Shown: positions 36,010-45,607 of the stretch, in pieces
How the letters are laid out: the number at the start of each line of letters is the position of its first letter
Numbering within the stretch: position 1 is the stretch's first letter
From: Rheinheimera sp. 1928-s
GTDB taxonomy: Bacteria; Pseudomonadota; Gammaproteobacteria; Enterobacterales; Alteromonadaceae
Direction of reading: 5' to 3'
Length of the DNA: 64,000 bases
Assembly (NCBI RefSeq): GCF_029269265.1
Contig: NZ_JARIXP010000001.1
Coordinates: forward strand, 545,305-609,304
Program-made: the position numbers and the translations under genes
Notes under the pieces: model-generated
Database searches by the model: none
Told to the model about the DNA's origin: nothing
What the model saw: the letters and a program-made list of their open reading frames with translations, nothing else

Positions 36010-37638
36010 TTAGCTCAAGTTCAACTGCTTAAATTTTGCGATAAGTGCCTCTGTGGACGCATCAAAGCTGTTTTTTTGTTGATCAGATAACACCTGATAA
36101 ATAGGCGTCGACAGCTGTTTACCCAGCTCCACGCCCCACTGATCAAAAGAGTTGATATTCCAGAGCACACCCTGACAAAACACCTTCTGCTCATAAAGCG
36201 CTATTAAAGCACCTAAGTAGTAAGGGGACAGTTCTGGCAGCAATAAAGTGTTGCTTGGCTTATTTCCAGGTGACACTTTATGTGGTGCCAAAGCAATAGC
36301 TTCAGCTTCGGATGCACCGCTTGCTAAAACTTCAGCTTTGGCTTCTTCAAAAGTTTTGCCTTGCATCAGCGCCTGAGTTTGGGCAAAGCAGTGCGCTGCT
36401 AATCTGTGGTGGTGATCGCCAAGCTCGTGACTGACTTTGGCAGGCAGAATAAAGTCTGACGGCACAGCCAGTGCACTTTGGTGTAATAACTGATGGTACG
36501 CATGTTGACCATTGGTACCTGCATCACCCCAAATCACCGGCGCTGTGGCATCTGTTAGCGGCTTACCGTCAACATCTACCCCTTTACCATTACTTTCCAT
36601 ATCCAGTTGCTGCACGTAAGAGGGCAGGAAACGTAAATAATGGCTGTACGGTAATAAGGCTTGCGCCTGACAACCTTTGGCATTGATATACCAGACGCCA
36701 AGCAATGCCAGAATCACAGGCATATTCTGCTCAAGCGGGGCATGGATAAAATGCTGGTCCATATCGCGGGCGCCTTTGAGCAGTTGTTGGAATTGCTCCA
36801 TGCCCAATTGCAATGCGACCGGGAAGCCGATGGCAGACCATAACGAATATCGACCACCGACCCAGTCCCACATCGGCAGAATATGTTCAGCCACTATGCC
36901 AAACTCGGCTGCGGCTTTGATATTGGACGAAGTCGCCCAGAAATGCTGAGCTATAGCGGCTTTGTCTGCACCTTTGTCGGTGAACCACTGACGCACAGCC
37001 AAAGCGTTTTGTTTGGTTTCTTCAGTACCAAAGGACTTAGAGGCTACAAACACCAGCGTAGTGGCAGGATTTAAGTTTTTCACCACATCAGAGACGACGG
37101 CGCCGTCGATATTACCAGCAAAGTGAATACGCACAGGGCTTGTATTAAAAGGCGCTAAAGCTTCACAGGCCATTTGTGGGCCTAATAACGAGCCACCAAT
37201 ACCAATCCAAATCAGATCGGTAATGGCATCGCCCTGATAACCTTTATAGTCGCCTTGATGCAACTGGCCAATCAGTTCTGCCATTTGCGCATGGCAGGCC
37301 TGAATTTCTGGCTGTAAATCAACACCATCTAGCACTAAAGCAGTTTTTGTATCTGCACGTAACGCCATATGCCAGACGGCACGTTGTTCCGTGTTGTTTA
37401 TTTTGTCGCCATTAAGCATCTGCTGAGTTTTGCTGTGGATCTGGCTTTGTTTTGCCAACTCCAGCAGCTTTTGCCAGATGCCATCTGTGATCAGGTTTTT
37501 GGCAAAATCCAGGTGAATACCACAGGCATTAACCTGAAATTTTTCAGCACGCTTTGGATCTGCGGCAAACTCTTGACGCAAAGATAAAGGCTGTTGCGCC
37601 AGCTGTTTTAACTCAGCCCAGACTGCAGACGACATCAT
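36010..37638 (-). CDS. pgi: Glucose-6-phosphate isomerase
   Basis: A 542-residue glycolytic enzyme interconverting glucose 6-phosphate and fructose 6-phosphate. The PGI signature is seen in WDWVGGRYSLWSAIG, along with GIGGSLLGPQMACEAL and VASKSFGTEETKQNA. Length matches E. coli Pgi (549). ACAGGAG precedes the first of two adjacent ATGs, so I use 37638. It follows tal by 57 bp on the same strand with no terminator between, so a tal-pgi unit linking pentose-phosphate and glycolytic sugar-phosphate flow is likely. Confidence 0.95.
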   Translation of the reverse strand: MMSSAVWAELKQLAQQPLSLRQEFAADPKRAEKFQVNACGIHLDFAKNLITDGIWQKLLELAKQSQIHSKTQQMLNGDKINNTEQRAVWHMALRADTKTALVLDGVDLQPEIQACHAQMAELIGQLHQGDYKGYQGDAITDLIWIGIGGSLLGPQMACEALAPFNTSPVRIHFAGNIDGAVVSDVVKNLNPATTLVFVASKSFGTEETKQNALAVRQWFTDKGADKAAIAQHFWATSSNIKAAAEFGIVAEHILPMWDWVGGRYSLWSAIGFPVALQLGMEQFQQLLKGARDMDQHFIHAPLEQNMPVILALLGVWYINAKGCQAQALLPYSHYLRFLPSYVQQLDMESNGKGVDVDGKPLTDATAPVIWGDAGTNGQHAYHQLLHQSALAVPSDFILPAKVSHELGDHHHRLAAHCFAQTQALMQGKTFEEAKAEVLASGASEAEAIALAPHKVSPGNKPSNTLLLPELSPYYLGALIALYEQKVFCQGVLWNINSFDQWGVELGKQLSTPIYQVLSDQQKNSFDASTEALIAKFKQLNLS

Positions 37639-37695
37639 ATAAACTCCTGTAGTGATCCGATGGTGATAAAGATTAAGCCTGTACCAGTTGTGTAA

Positions 37696-38652
37696 CTAGG
37701 CCTGTAATTGGGCCTGAATTAAAGATTCCAGCTTACGTTGGTCTACGGCAAATTTACGGATACCTTCCGACAGTTTTTCTGTCGCCATTGCATCCTCATT
37801 CAGTGCCCAGCGGAATTCTGCTTCAGTTAAAGCCGCAGTTTCTTTGGCTGTAGCACCCGTATCTTGCAGATGAACTGTTAAGGTGCCTTGCTGCTGGCTG
37901 AGTTCTTCCAGTAAGCCTGGGCTGATGGTTAAGCGGTCACAGCCTGCTAAAGCTAATACTTCGCCGATGTTACGGAAGCTTGCACCCATCACCACAGTTT
38001 TATGGCCATAGCTTTTGAAATAACGATAAATCTCACGCACTGAAACTACACCAGGGTCAGTTTCTGCTGTGTAGTCTTGCTTGGTGTTGGCTTTGTACCA
38101 ATCCAGAATACGGCCAACAAAAGGAGAAATTAAGAATATGCCAGCTTCTGCACAAGCACGGGCTTGCGCCATATGAAACAGCAGCGTCAGGTTACACTGA
38201 ATACCTTGTTGCTCAAGATGGCGTGCTGCCTGAATACCTTCCCAGGTTGAGGCTATTTTGATCAAAATGCGATCTTTACTGACGCCATTTTCTTCATACA
38301 AAGCAACCAGTTGCAGTGCTTTAGTGATGCTGGCTTGGGTATCAAAAGATAAACGGGCATCCACTTCGGTAGAAACACGGCCTGGTACTAACTTGCTGAT
38401 CTGAGTGCCGATATCGACTGCAAACTTATCGCTGGCTATGCTGATCTGTGTCGCCAGATCTGAGCTTTTGCTTTTGGCATAAGCCACGGCCTGAGCTAAT
38501 AACGGCTTAGAAAACTCCAGCTGACTGGCGTTTAATAATAAAGAAGGGTTTGTTGTCGCGTCTACAGGGCGGAATTGTTCAATGGCGCCTAAGTCACCAC
38601 TGTCGACTACGACTGTAGTCACTGCTTTTAGCTGTTCAAGTAAAGTGCTCAT
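37696..38652 (-). CDS. tal: Transaldolase
   Basis: A 318-residue class I aldolase-fold enzyme that transfers a dihydroxyacetone unit between sugar phosphates in the pentose phosphate pathway. The Schiff-base lysine lies in [12 protein letters not shown] and the N-terminal [10 protein letters not shown] is the second family signature. Length matches E. coli TalB (317). The ATG at 38652 has a weak ribosome binding site. The 295 bp to yaaA must hold divergent promoters for tal and yaaA; I could not name the hexamers safely. Confidence 0.95.
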   Translation of the reverse strand: MSTLLEQLKAVTTVVVDSGDLGAIEQFRPVDATTNPSLLLNASQLEFSKPLLAQAVAYAKSKSSDLATQISIASDKFAVDIGTQISKLVPGRVSTEVDARLSFDTQASITKALQLVALYEENGVSKDRILIKIASTWEGIQAARHLEQQGIQCNLTLLFHMAQARACAEAGIFLISPFVGRILDWYKANTKQDYTAETDPGVVSVREIYRYFKSYGHKTVVMGASFRNIGEVLALAGCDRLTISPGLLEELSQQQGTLTVHLQDTGATAKETAALTEAEFRWALNEDAMATEKLSEGIRKFAVDQRKLESLIQAQLQA

Positions 38653-38947
38653 ATTGTTTTATTACCGTTTTTCTGATCACAAGTCAGTGATGTGGGGCTT
38701 AATACTAAATAAATGTAGGAAAATTACAACACAAAAGCAGGCTTTTGTGGCAAGTTTCTGACATTCGGAATTCTGTTTGTTTTGCTGCTCATAGCCTTAT
38801 TTTATAAGGTCTCTATAGTGTTCAGAGCTTACCATGAAAAAAAGTAAAAACCATGTCTAAGCCCCGTCCGTATTGAGTTTTGTTATCGAGCTCTGCCATA
38901 GTTTTTGTTATAGTCGCTTTATCTTGCTGTATAGGAAACCAAAACCC

Positions 38948-39727
38948 ATGTTGATGGTGATATCACCCGCCAAAGATTTAGATTACCAAAGCCCTTTATC
39001 CGTCACTGCATTCAGCCAGCCTGCTTTGCTGGATCAAAGCCTTGAACTCATGCCCTATTGCCGCGAGCTGACGCCAGTTCAACTGTCAGGCTTAATGCAT
39101 ATCAGTGATAAGCTGGCTGGCCTGAATGCGGCGCGGTTTGCACAGTGGTCTACACCTTTTACGCCAGAGAATGCCCGTCAGGCTCTGTTTGCTTTTAATG
39201 GGGATGTGTATCAGGGCTTGCAAGCGTCCAGCCTGAAACAAAAAGATCTGGACTATGCTCAGCAGCATTTACGCATTTTAAGTGGTTTGTATGGGGTGTT
39301 ACGGCCTTTGGATTTGATGCAGCCTTACCGTCTGGAGATGGGAACTTCGTTAGAAAATGGCCGTGGTAAAAATTTATATCAGTTCTGGGGCGATCGCATC
39401 AGTACTGAATTGAATCAACAGCTGGATCAGTTAAATTCAGAGATGCTGTTGAATTTAGCTTCGCAGGAATACTTTAAAGCTGTGGACAAAAAAGCGCTGA
39501 AGGCCAAAGTGCTGAATGTGGAATTTAAAGATTTCAAAAATGGTCAGTATAAAATTATCAGCTTCTTCGCCAAAAAAGCCCGAGGCCTGATGGCGCGTTA
39601 TGTCATTGAACAGCAAATTGACCAGGTCGAAGGCTTAAAGCAATTTAACAGTGCCGGTTATCAGTTTAGCAGCGCCGAATCGAAAGCCGATAAACTGGTG
39701 TTTACACGAATGCAACAACAAGACTAA
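38948..39727 (+). CDS. yaaA: Peroxide stress protein YaaA
   Basis: A 259-residue member of the YaaA/DUF328 family; in E. coli YaaA lowers free iron and protects DNA under peroxide stress. [14 protein letters not shown] is the family's start and fixes the ATG at 38948, with AGGAA upstream; [18 protein letters not shown] and the C-terminal [12 protein letters not shown] blocks follow. In E. coli yaaA also lies near thrABC and talB, so part of the neighbourhood is conserved. A terminator follows. Confidence 0.92.
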   Translation: MLMVISPAKDLDYQSPLSVTAFSQPALLDQSLELMPYCRELTPVQLSGLMHISDKLAGLNAARFAQWSTPFTPENARQALFAFNGDVYQGLQASSLKQKDLDYAQQHLRILSGLYGVLRPLDLMQPYRLEMGTSLENGRGKNLYQFWGDRISTELNQQLDQLNSEMLLNLASQEYFKAVDKKALKAKVLNVEFKDFKNGQYKIISFFAKKARGLMARYVIEQQIDQVEGLKQFNSAGYQFSSAESKADKLVFTRMQQQD

Positions 39728-39757
39728 TACTTCGTCTTCTTTAGGCGAAGTAAGCTG

Positions 39758-39785
39758 AAAAAGCCGCATAAAACTGCGGCTTTTT
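39758..39785 (+). terminator. Rho-independent terminator after yaaA
   Basis: Perfect 11-bp arms AAAAAGCCGCA / TGCGGCTTTTT with a 6-base loop. Confidence 0.87.
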
Positions 39786-39847
39786 AGTGCGCTTTTTTAA
39801 TTGGCTTTTGCTAAAATGCGCGGCTCTATTGATCCGAGTGTTGCCCT

Positions 39848-41146
39848 ATGAAATTCCCTGGTCGTCGTAAACTCAAACATTATTTCCCAGTGTCTCAGCC
39901 TAAGCTGACTTTACCCAGCTACGAAGTGCGGCCTGAGCTGGACACTTATATTGTGGGTTTGGACCAAACCATAGTGGATGTGATTGCCAATGTCAGCGAC
40001 GAATTTCTTGAAAAATACGGCATAGGCAAAGGCTTATCGAACTTAGTGGAACATGGCAAAGCGGATCTGATTTATCAGGAGCTGGTGGGTTCTAATGCGA
40101 TTTCTGATCACTTTGCCGGCGGCACCATAGGCAATACAGTACATAACTATTCTGTACTGGCTGACGATAAATCCGTGTTATTAGGTGTGATGTCAGCCAA
40201 TATTCAGCTGGGTTCTCCTGCCTATCACTACCTATGCCATACCAGCAGTAAAGTAGATATGAACCACCTGCAAGGCGTATCAGGTGATATAGGCCGTGGT
40301 ATTACCATGATTACTCCGGATGGCGAACGCACCTTTGTGATAGACCCGGGTGATATGGACGAGCTGGCACCAGCTTATATTCCTACGGATATTATTTCTA
40401 AAGCTGCCGCCATTGTGGTCAGTGCCTATCCGCTGCGTGCCACCGATCAGCCTATCCAGCAGGCGATGGTTAAAATGTTATCCGATGCTAAAGCTGCAGA
40501 TGTTCCTGTGGTGATGAGCTTAGGCACTAAACATTTAGTGGAAGAGCACAGGGAGCTTATTCAGCAAACGCTGGCTCAGTATGTCAATGTGCTGGCGATG
40601 AATGAACTGGAAGCTGAAGCTTTAACTGGTTTTTCTGATCCATTGCTTGCGGCCGAAGCTGCGCTGGATTATGTCGATATGGTGCTGTTAACCGCAGGCC
40701 CTGAAGGCTTGTATTTGTGTGGATACACAGACGCATCAGCCAAACGTGAAACCACCAATCCAATTAAATCTGGTGCTTTGGCTGATTACAACGAGTTTGA
40801 ATTCAGCCGTCCTATGCAGAAAAAAGACTGCCAGCAGCCGGTTAAGGTGTACTCGCATATCGACCCCTACTTAGGCGGGCCTGAGCGGATAAAAAATACC
40901 AATGGCGCAGGCGATGGCGCTTTAGCTGCTATTTTGCATGACATAGCGGCTAATCATTTCCACCGCCAAACTTTGCCTTTATCCAGTAAACACGAGCAGC
41001 CTTATCTGGCTTATTCGTCTTTTGCTCAGATCTGTAAATACGCCAACCGGGTTAGTTACGCCATTCTGGTGCAAAATGCGCCACGTTTATCCAAGGGTTT
41101 ACCGGAAAAAGAAGACTCTCTGGAAGAAAGTTACTGGGACAGGTAA
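39848..41146 (+). CDS. gsk: Inosine/guanosine kinase
   Basis: A 432-residue PfkB-family nucleoside kinase for purine salvage, close in length to E. coli Gsk (434). MKFPGRRKLKHYFPV is the typical start, FAGGTIGNTVHNYSVL forms the substrate-binding glycine block, and KNTNGAGDGALAA carries the PfkB catalytic aspartate (NGAGD). No ribosome binding site is obvious before the ATG at 39848. No terminator was found after it. Confidence 0.92.
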   Translation: MKFPGRRKLKHYFPVSQPKLTLPSYEVRPELDTYIVGLDQTIVDVIANVSDEFLEKYGIGKGLSNLVEHGKADLIYQELVGSNAISDHFAGGTIGNTVHNYSVLADDKSVLLGVMSANIQLGSPAYHYLCHTSSKVDMNHLQGVSGDIGRGITMITPDGERTFVIDPGDMDELAPAYIPTDIISKAAAIVVSAYPLRATDQPIQQAMVKMLSDAKAADVPVVMSLGTKHLVEEHRELIQQTLAQYVNVLAMNELEAEALTGFSDPLLAAEAALDYVDMVLLTAGPEGLYLCGYTDASAKRETTNPIKSGALADYNEFEFSRPMQKKDCQQPVKVYSHIDPYLGGPERIKNTNGAGDGALAAILHDIAANHFHRQTLPLSSKHEQPYLAYSSFAQICKYANRVSYAILVQNAPRLSKGLPEKEDSLEESYWDR

Positions 41147-41160
41147 CCACAGTCTGTAGA

Positions 41161-41411
41161 ACGGCAAAGACGAGTAGGGCTGAACTTGGGATCAAAACCT
41201 TTGAACTGATGGCTCTGCAAGTGATCGGATCTTAGATCAGCTTCAGCCCGATCAGGCCGCAGGGCTTATGACGACCAGGGGCGGAACCGATGCTGGGCAG
41301 ATTGACACAGTTGCCGGAGGATTTCTGCCCTGTCTGGATTTGTCAGTAAAAGCACTGCCTGCAGAGCGCAGAGATAAATTAATTCGGCTTTATCACAGTC
41401 TATGTTGTTGA
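41161..41411 (+). pseudogene. Frameshifted gene remnant in the gsk downstream gap
   Basis: Two adjoining frames read like one protein broken by a single-base frameshift near 41230. The first ends RAELGIKTFELMALQVIGS before a TAG; the second continues LDQLQPDQAAGLMTTRGGTD, AGQIDTVAGGFLPCLDLSVK, ALPAERRDKLIRLYHSLCC, ending in TGA at 41409-41411. Both have coding-like composition. Within the second frame an ATG at 41268 could open a 47-residue product, but its ribosome binding site is poor. I do not recognise the parent family. This fills most of the 333-bp gap; the rest shows nothing else. Confidence 0.4.
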
Positions 41412-41479
41412 ATTAATGTCGCAAAATCACTTTGGTCCGCTATGCTTTATAGCTTGTTGGCAACAAAGGTGGGCTCTGG

Positions 41480-42319
41480 ATGCGTGTCTGTTTACTGCTG
41501 GTTGTATTCTTGATGGCACCTTGGCAAGCAAGGGCTATTGATGTTGATTTTCAAAGCAAAATGCCACCTGGTTGGCTTGATTCAAAGCCGCCTGTCGATG
41601 AGTCACTAGATAAACAGCTAATCCGCAAAATATTGCTCAGCGCAAAAGGGCTCAACTATAACTTTGTGCTGATTAATCATACCAAAGCTATGCAGTTAAC
41701 TTTGCAGCAGACGAATAGTTGTATGGCTGGCGTGTTAGCAAGCCCTGAGCGACGTCAGCTTTATCACTTCAGCAAAGCTTTTATCCTCGTGCAAGGTATG
41801 CATCTGTATGTGCTCAAAGGCAGCGCCTGGCAGAAAAAACTGACGGCAATGCAGAATGAAGGAAAAGTCAGTATTCAAAATAGTTGGTCCAAAGACGCCC
41901 GCGCTTTACTGGGGCTGGATTATGAGCGCTCTTATGGTGCTGAATTGGACCCTCTGGTGCGAGACCCTGCAATGGCCAAGTACTTATATCAAAAACAAAG
42001 TGGCGTTGGTATTGGCGAGCTGTGGCCTATGCTAAAACAAAAACGGGTTGATATGATTCTGGAGTATCCATTTTTATTGCCTGCTGACTATGAAACGCTG
42101 GTGACAGGTTATCCTGTTGCGGAAGCTGAACCCGACACTGCTGCTTATTTTGCTTGTCACAAAGGCCCTGTAGGAGAAAAAATAATCAAAAGATTGAATG
42201 ACGCAATAACTGAGTTGGTTATGGACGAAGAATACCTGCGGGTCCAGCTTGAACAAGTGGAACCGCAGTATCACAGAGCGTTTTTACACACTTACCATCA
42301 ACTAATGGCAGAGCCTTAA
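41480..42319 (+). CDS. Periplasmic solute-binding-like protein
   Basis: A 279-residue exported protein with a signal peptide (about residues 1-19, QARA cleavage site). It resembles the bacterial type 3 solute-binding fold and, from memory, the TIGR02285-type uncharacterised family: GVLASPERRQLYHFSKAF and a late YLRVQLEQV helix are the parts that suggest it. No ABC permease or ATPase genes are nearby, so it may bind a ligand for a sensor, or act alone. The ATG at 41480 follows AAGGTGG. It ends 5 bp from the convergent srmB gene. Confidence 0.65.
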   Translation: MRVCLLLVVFLMAPWQARAIDVDFQSKMPPGWLDSKPPVDESLDKQLIRKILLSAKGLNYNFVLINHTKAMQLTLQQTNSCMAGVLASPERRQLYHFSKAFILVQGMHLYVLKGSAWQKKLTAMQNEGKVSIQNSWSKDARALLGLDYERSYGAELDPLVRDPAMAKYLYQKQSGVGIGELWPMLKQKRVDMILEYPFLLPADYETLVTGYPVAEAEPDTAAYFACHKGPVGEKIIKRLNDAITELVMDEEYLRVQLEQVEPQYHRAFLHTYHQLMAEP

Positions 42320-42324
42320 CACTA

Positions 42325-43554
42325 TTAACCTTTGGCTTTGGCGGCTTTTTTCAGCGCTTTTTTCTTGGCTGCTGTTTTAGGTTTTTTCTGTTTAGTCGGC
42401 GCTTTGGCTTCTTTGTGTTTAGGGCGCATACCTTCAATAAAGCGACGTTTTAACGGCTGCTCTGTATAACGCTCCACTTTACCTACTACGCCAATATCGT
42501 GAGCTTCCACTAACGAAATTGCAGTACCTTTTTTACCGGCTCGGCCGGTACGGCCAATACGGTGCACGTACACATCGGCAGTACGTGGCATATCGTAGTT
42601 AATCACATGAGTAATATCGTCTATATCCAGACCACGGGCCGCTATGTCGGTGGCCACCAGAATACGCACCTGATTGTTACTGAAACGAGCTAAAGCAGTC
42701 TGACGTTTGTCCTGTGCCATTTCACCCTGTAACCAGCAACATTTTAAACCTGCGGCTTCAAGCTGACCTGTTAAGGTGGCTAAACGCTCACGGGTCTTCA
42801 CAAAAACAATAACTTTGCTGACGTCTTCTTGTTTCAGGATATGGATAAGCAGCGCCAGTTTATGATCGGCGTCGTCAGCAGCGTGCATCCACTGCAGAAT
42901 TTTGGCTTTTTCGCGGCGTGGCGGTGTGGCTTCAACCAGCACTGGTTCACGTAAAGCTCGTTCAGAAAACTTGTTGACGCCATTGCCTTCCAAAGTCGCC
43001 GAGAACAACATAGTCTGACGGCGACGTTTAGCTTCCAGAATAATGCGGTTCATTTCACCAACAAACCCCATATCCAGCATACGGTCGGCTTCGTCGAGGA
43101 TCAGTACTTCTACTTCGTCAGCATGGAAGCTTTCGTTATCCAGATACTCAATTAAACGACCTGGTGTCGCTACCAGAATATCGTTATTTTTTTCTAAAGT
43201 TTCTTTGTGACTGCCGTAGTTGATACCGCCGGTGATCACACCAGCGTGCAGGTCGGTCAGCATAATCAGCTGTTGTACCTGTTCAAAAATCTGATAAGCC
43301 AGTTCACGGGTAGGCGTCATGATCAATACACGGGCGAAACCCGGATCACGGCGCGGAAAATCCAGCAGGTACTGAATAGCTGGCAATAAAAACGCCAGCG
43401 TTTTGCCTGTGCCTGTAGGCGCACTGGCCAGTATGTCGCGGCCTTCCAAAGCCACAGGAATAGCCAGTTTCTGAATGCTGGTCGCTTCTTTAAAACCCGC
43501 TTTACTCAGGGTTTTCTCTAAGCTCTCATCCAGTTGAAACTCAGCAAAGGTCAT
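42325..43554 (-). CDS. srmB: DEAD-box RNA helicase SrmB
   Basis: A 410-residue ATP-dependent RNA helicase that helps assemble the 50S ribosomal subunit. Helicase motifs in order: ASAPTGTGKT, PTRELA, DEAD, SAT, ARGLDI and HRIGRTGRAG, then a lysine-rich C-terminal tail. The start MTFAEFQLDESLEKTL aligns with E. coli SrmB and has CAGGA five bases upstream, so I prefer the ATG at 43554; a GTG at 43584 would add ten residues. The divergent trmN6 gene is its neighbour in E. coli too, which supports SrmB over other DEAD-box paralogues. Confidence 0.9.
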   Translation of the reverse strand: MTFAEFQLDESLEKTLSKAGFKEATSIQKLAIPVALEGRDILASAPTGTGKTLAFLLPAIQYLLDFPRRDPGFARVLIMTPTRELAYQIFEQVQQLIMLTDLHAGVITGGINYGSHKETLEKNNDILVATPGRLIEYLDNESFHADEVEVLILDEADRMLDMGFVGEMNRIILEAKRRRQTMLFSATLEGNGVNKFSERALREPVLVEATPPRREKAKILQWMHAADDADHKLALLIHILKQEDVSKVIVFVKTRERLATLTGQLEAAGLKCCWLQGEMAQDKRQTALARFSNNQVRILVATDIAARGLDIDDITHVINYDMPRTADVYVHRIGRTGRAGKKGTAISLVEAHDIGVVGKVERYTEQPLKRRFIEGMRPKHKEAKAPTKQKKPKTAAKKKALKKAAKAKG

Positions 43555-43693
43555 TTTTTCCTGTGCAGTGTTAATTTCGCTCACGCTGTTCTTACCTTCT
43601 GTTTAGATAGTCCGGGGATGCTGTCTGTCAGTGACAGAACTTCTAGCATCTTTTACACTGCCACTCTTTTGACCTTAGTAAGTAAGGACAGTA

Positions 43694-44422
43694 GTGAGCG
43701 GCTTTTGGTGTAAAGAATTTTTTGTTGGCCACGACCGCTGTGCGATGAAAGTCAGCACTGACGCCTTCCTGTTGGGCGCCTGGGCAACTTTACCCAAGGC
43801 TGGCACTGCACTGGATATAGGCGCAGGTAGTGGCATTTTGTCTCTGATGCTGGCGCAGCGACTGCAAAAATTGGGGTTGAACCCTATGGTTTATGCAATA
43901 GAGCTGGACCAGGATGCGGCCTTACAGGCGCAGGATAATGTGGCGGCCAGTCGCTGGGCGGCACAAATCCAAGTCATTCAGGCCGATATTCTAACCTATG
44001 CGGCGACGGATAACCAACCAGAGCATGGATTTGAGCTGATTATCAGCAATCCTCCCTATTTTCAGCAGAGTTTAGGCGCTTCAGATCCAAAGCGGCATCA
44101 GGCCCGTCATACCGATCGCTTGTCTTTTACTGATTTGGCTGTTGTTGCCAAAAAGCTTGCTACAGCTGATGCACATTTTTGCTTAGTGTTGCCTGCTGAT
44201 GCAGATTTTGTCTCTGTCGCAGAACAGGCTGGCTGGACTTTACAGCGGCGTTGTCTGGTTAAAACCGCTGCGCATAAAGCGGCTAAGTTACAGCTGCTGG
44301 ATTTTAGTGCCAGTGCCGTATCCAGCCAGGTTGAACAGACAGAACTCTTGATACAGCAAAGCCCAGGACAGTACAGTGATGACTATCGAACCCTTCTGGC
44401 CGATTTTTATTTAAGGTTTTAA
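43694..44422 (+). CDS. trmN6: tRNA1(Val) (adenine-37-N6)-methyltransferase TrmN6
   Basis: A 242-residue SAM-dependent enzyme (YfiC family) predicted to methylate A37 of tRNA-Val. GHDRCAMKVSTDAFLLGAW is the family start, ALDIGAGSGILSLMLAQ binds SAM and NPPYF (119-123) is the catalytic motif of N6-adenine methyltransferases. The start is GTG at 43694 with AAGGA seven bases upstream. Divergent from srmB across 139 bp, as in E. coli. The next gene begins 3 bp after its stop. Confidence 0.9.
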   Translation: MSGFWCKEFFVGHDRCAMKVSTDAFLLGAWATLPKAGTALDIGAGSGILSLMLAQRLQKLGLNPMVYAIELDQDAALQAQDNVAASRWAAQIQVIQADILTYAATDNQPEHGFELIISNPPYFQQSLGASDPKRHQARHTDRLSFTDLAVVAKKLATADAHFCLVLPADADFVSVAEQAGWTLQRRCLVKTAAHKAAKLQLLDFSASAVSSQVEQTELLIQQSPGQYSDDYRTLLADFYLRF

Positions 44423-44425
44423 CTT

Positions 44426-45601
44426 ATGACTGCTTCCTGCCCCTTTAGCCCAAAAGAGTTACGCCAGTTGGTGTTACAGCACCAAGGGTTGCTTCAACCA
44501 GCGTCAGGCAAAGCAGCTGTGGCAGAGGTTCTGAAGCAAATTAGCTATGTGCAGCTGGATTCTATTTATGTGGTGGAACGGGCGCATCATCATGTGCTGT
44601 ATAACAGAGTAAAAAACTATCAGCCGAAGCTGCTGGACAAAGCGCTGGAGCAAAAACAAAGTTTTGAATACTGGTCGCACGCCGCTGCATTTTTACCAGC
44701 CGAAGATTATCGTTTTAGTTTGCAACGCAAACTCTTACTGCAAAACGGCAACAACCACTGGTTTAACCCTGAACAGCAACTGATGAATGAAGTGCTGGCC
44801 CGTGTTGAAGCCGAAGGGCCGCTGAAAGCCAGTGATTTTATCAGCTCTGGTCAGAAAAACGGTGCCTGGTGGGACTGGCAGCCGGCTAAACAGGCGCTGG
44901 AGCAGCTATTTATGCAAGGCAAGCTAATGGTGGCCAAAAGAGACAAGTTCCAGAAGGTCTACGATCTGGCGGAACGGGTTTGGCCTGATCATCATCAACA
45001 TCAGCCACCTACAGACTCTGAGTTTGCTGATTATTTAATAGAGCGTTGCCTGCAAAGTCAGGCCGTGGCGACAGTGCAGCAGATAGGTTATCTGCGTAAG
45101 AATATGCAGTTGGCGTTAAAGCAGCAGCTAAAACAACAACTGGAGCAGAGCAGGCTGCAGACTTTTCTGCTGGATGGAAAAACCTGGTACTACAGGCCTC
45201 AGTTAGCGCTTACTAACGGTTTGCCTAATAAAGTGCCCAATAAAGTCTGGTTCTTGTCGCCTTTTGATAATTTAGTGATCCAGCGCGACCGGCTAAAGCA
45301 GCTGTTTAATTTTGATTACCAGATTGAAGTTTATGTGCCCGCCGCCAAACGGAAGATTGGTTATTACAGCCTGCCCGTGTTGTATAAAGACCAGTTTATA
45401 GGCCAGGTCGATGTTAAAGCAGACAGAGCTAGCAAAATCTTGTTGCTGCAGCATTTAGTGTTGGATGAGCAGGTGAAACTGACGGATGCATTAAAAGTGG
45501 CTTTGACCAAAGCTGTGCTGGACTATGCCGCTTTTAATGGGTGTGACTCCTGGCAACTGGTGAAAACCAGCGCCAGAACCCGCGACTGGTTTGTCGGTTA
45601 A
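44426..45601 (+). CDS. YcaQ/AlkZ-family DNA glycosylase-like protein
   Basis: A 391-residue protein of the winged-helix YcaQ (AlkZ2) family, members of which unhook interstrand DNA crosslinks. The catalytic Gln-x-Asp appears as QLD at 43-45 in SYVQLDSIYVVERAHHHVLYNR, and a WSHAAAFLP block follows. The C-terminal region holds LSPFDNLVIQRDRLKQLF, also typical. It is cotranscribed with trmN6. The family assignment is firm; crosslink repair in this organism is inference. It is convergent with the pectin-locus esterase gene, 6 bp apart. Confidence 0.87.
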   Translation: MTASCPFSPKELRQLVLQHQGLLQPASGKAAVAEVLKQISYVQLDSIYVVERAHHHVLYNRVKNYQPKLLDKALEQKQSFEYWSHAAAFLPAEDYRFSLQRKLLLQNGNNHWFNPEQQLMNEVLARVEAEGPLKASDFISSGQKNGAWWDWQPAKQALEQLFMQGKLMVAKRDKFQKVYDLAERVWPDHHQHQPPTDSEFADYLIERCLQSQAVATVQQIGYLRKNMQLALKQQLKQQLEQSRLQTFLLDGKTWYYRPQLALTNGLPNKVPNKVWFLSPFDNLVIQRDRLKQLFNFDYQIEVYVPAAKRKIGYYSLPVLYKDQFIGQVDVKADRASKILLLQHLVLDEQVKLTDALKVALTKAVLDYAAFNGCDSWQLVKTSARTRDWFVG

Positions 45602-45607
45602 AGCCGA

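Noticed and set aside
38905..38933. TTGTTA and TGTATA 17 bp apart as the yaaA promoter
   Set aside because: The start site would fall about eight bases before the ATG, overlapping the ribosome binding site; another promoter is more likely.
44426..45601. Reading the gene after trmN6 as a GH/HipA-like or nuclease gene
   Set aside because: The QLD motif with the winged-helix layout fits the YcaQ/AlkZ family and nothing supports the alternatives.
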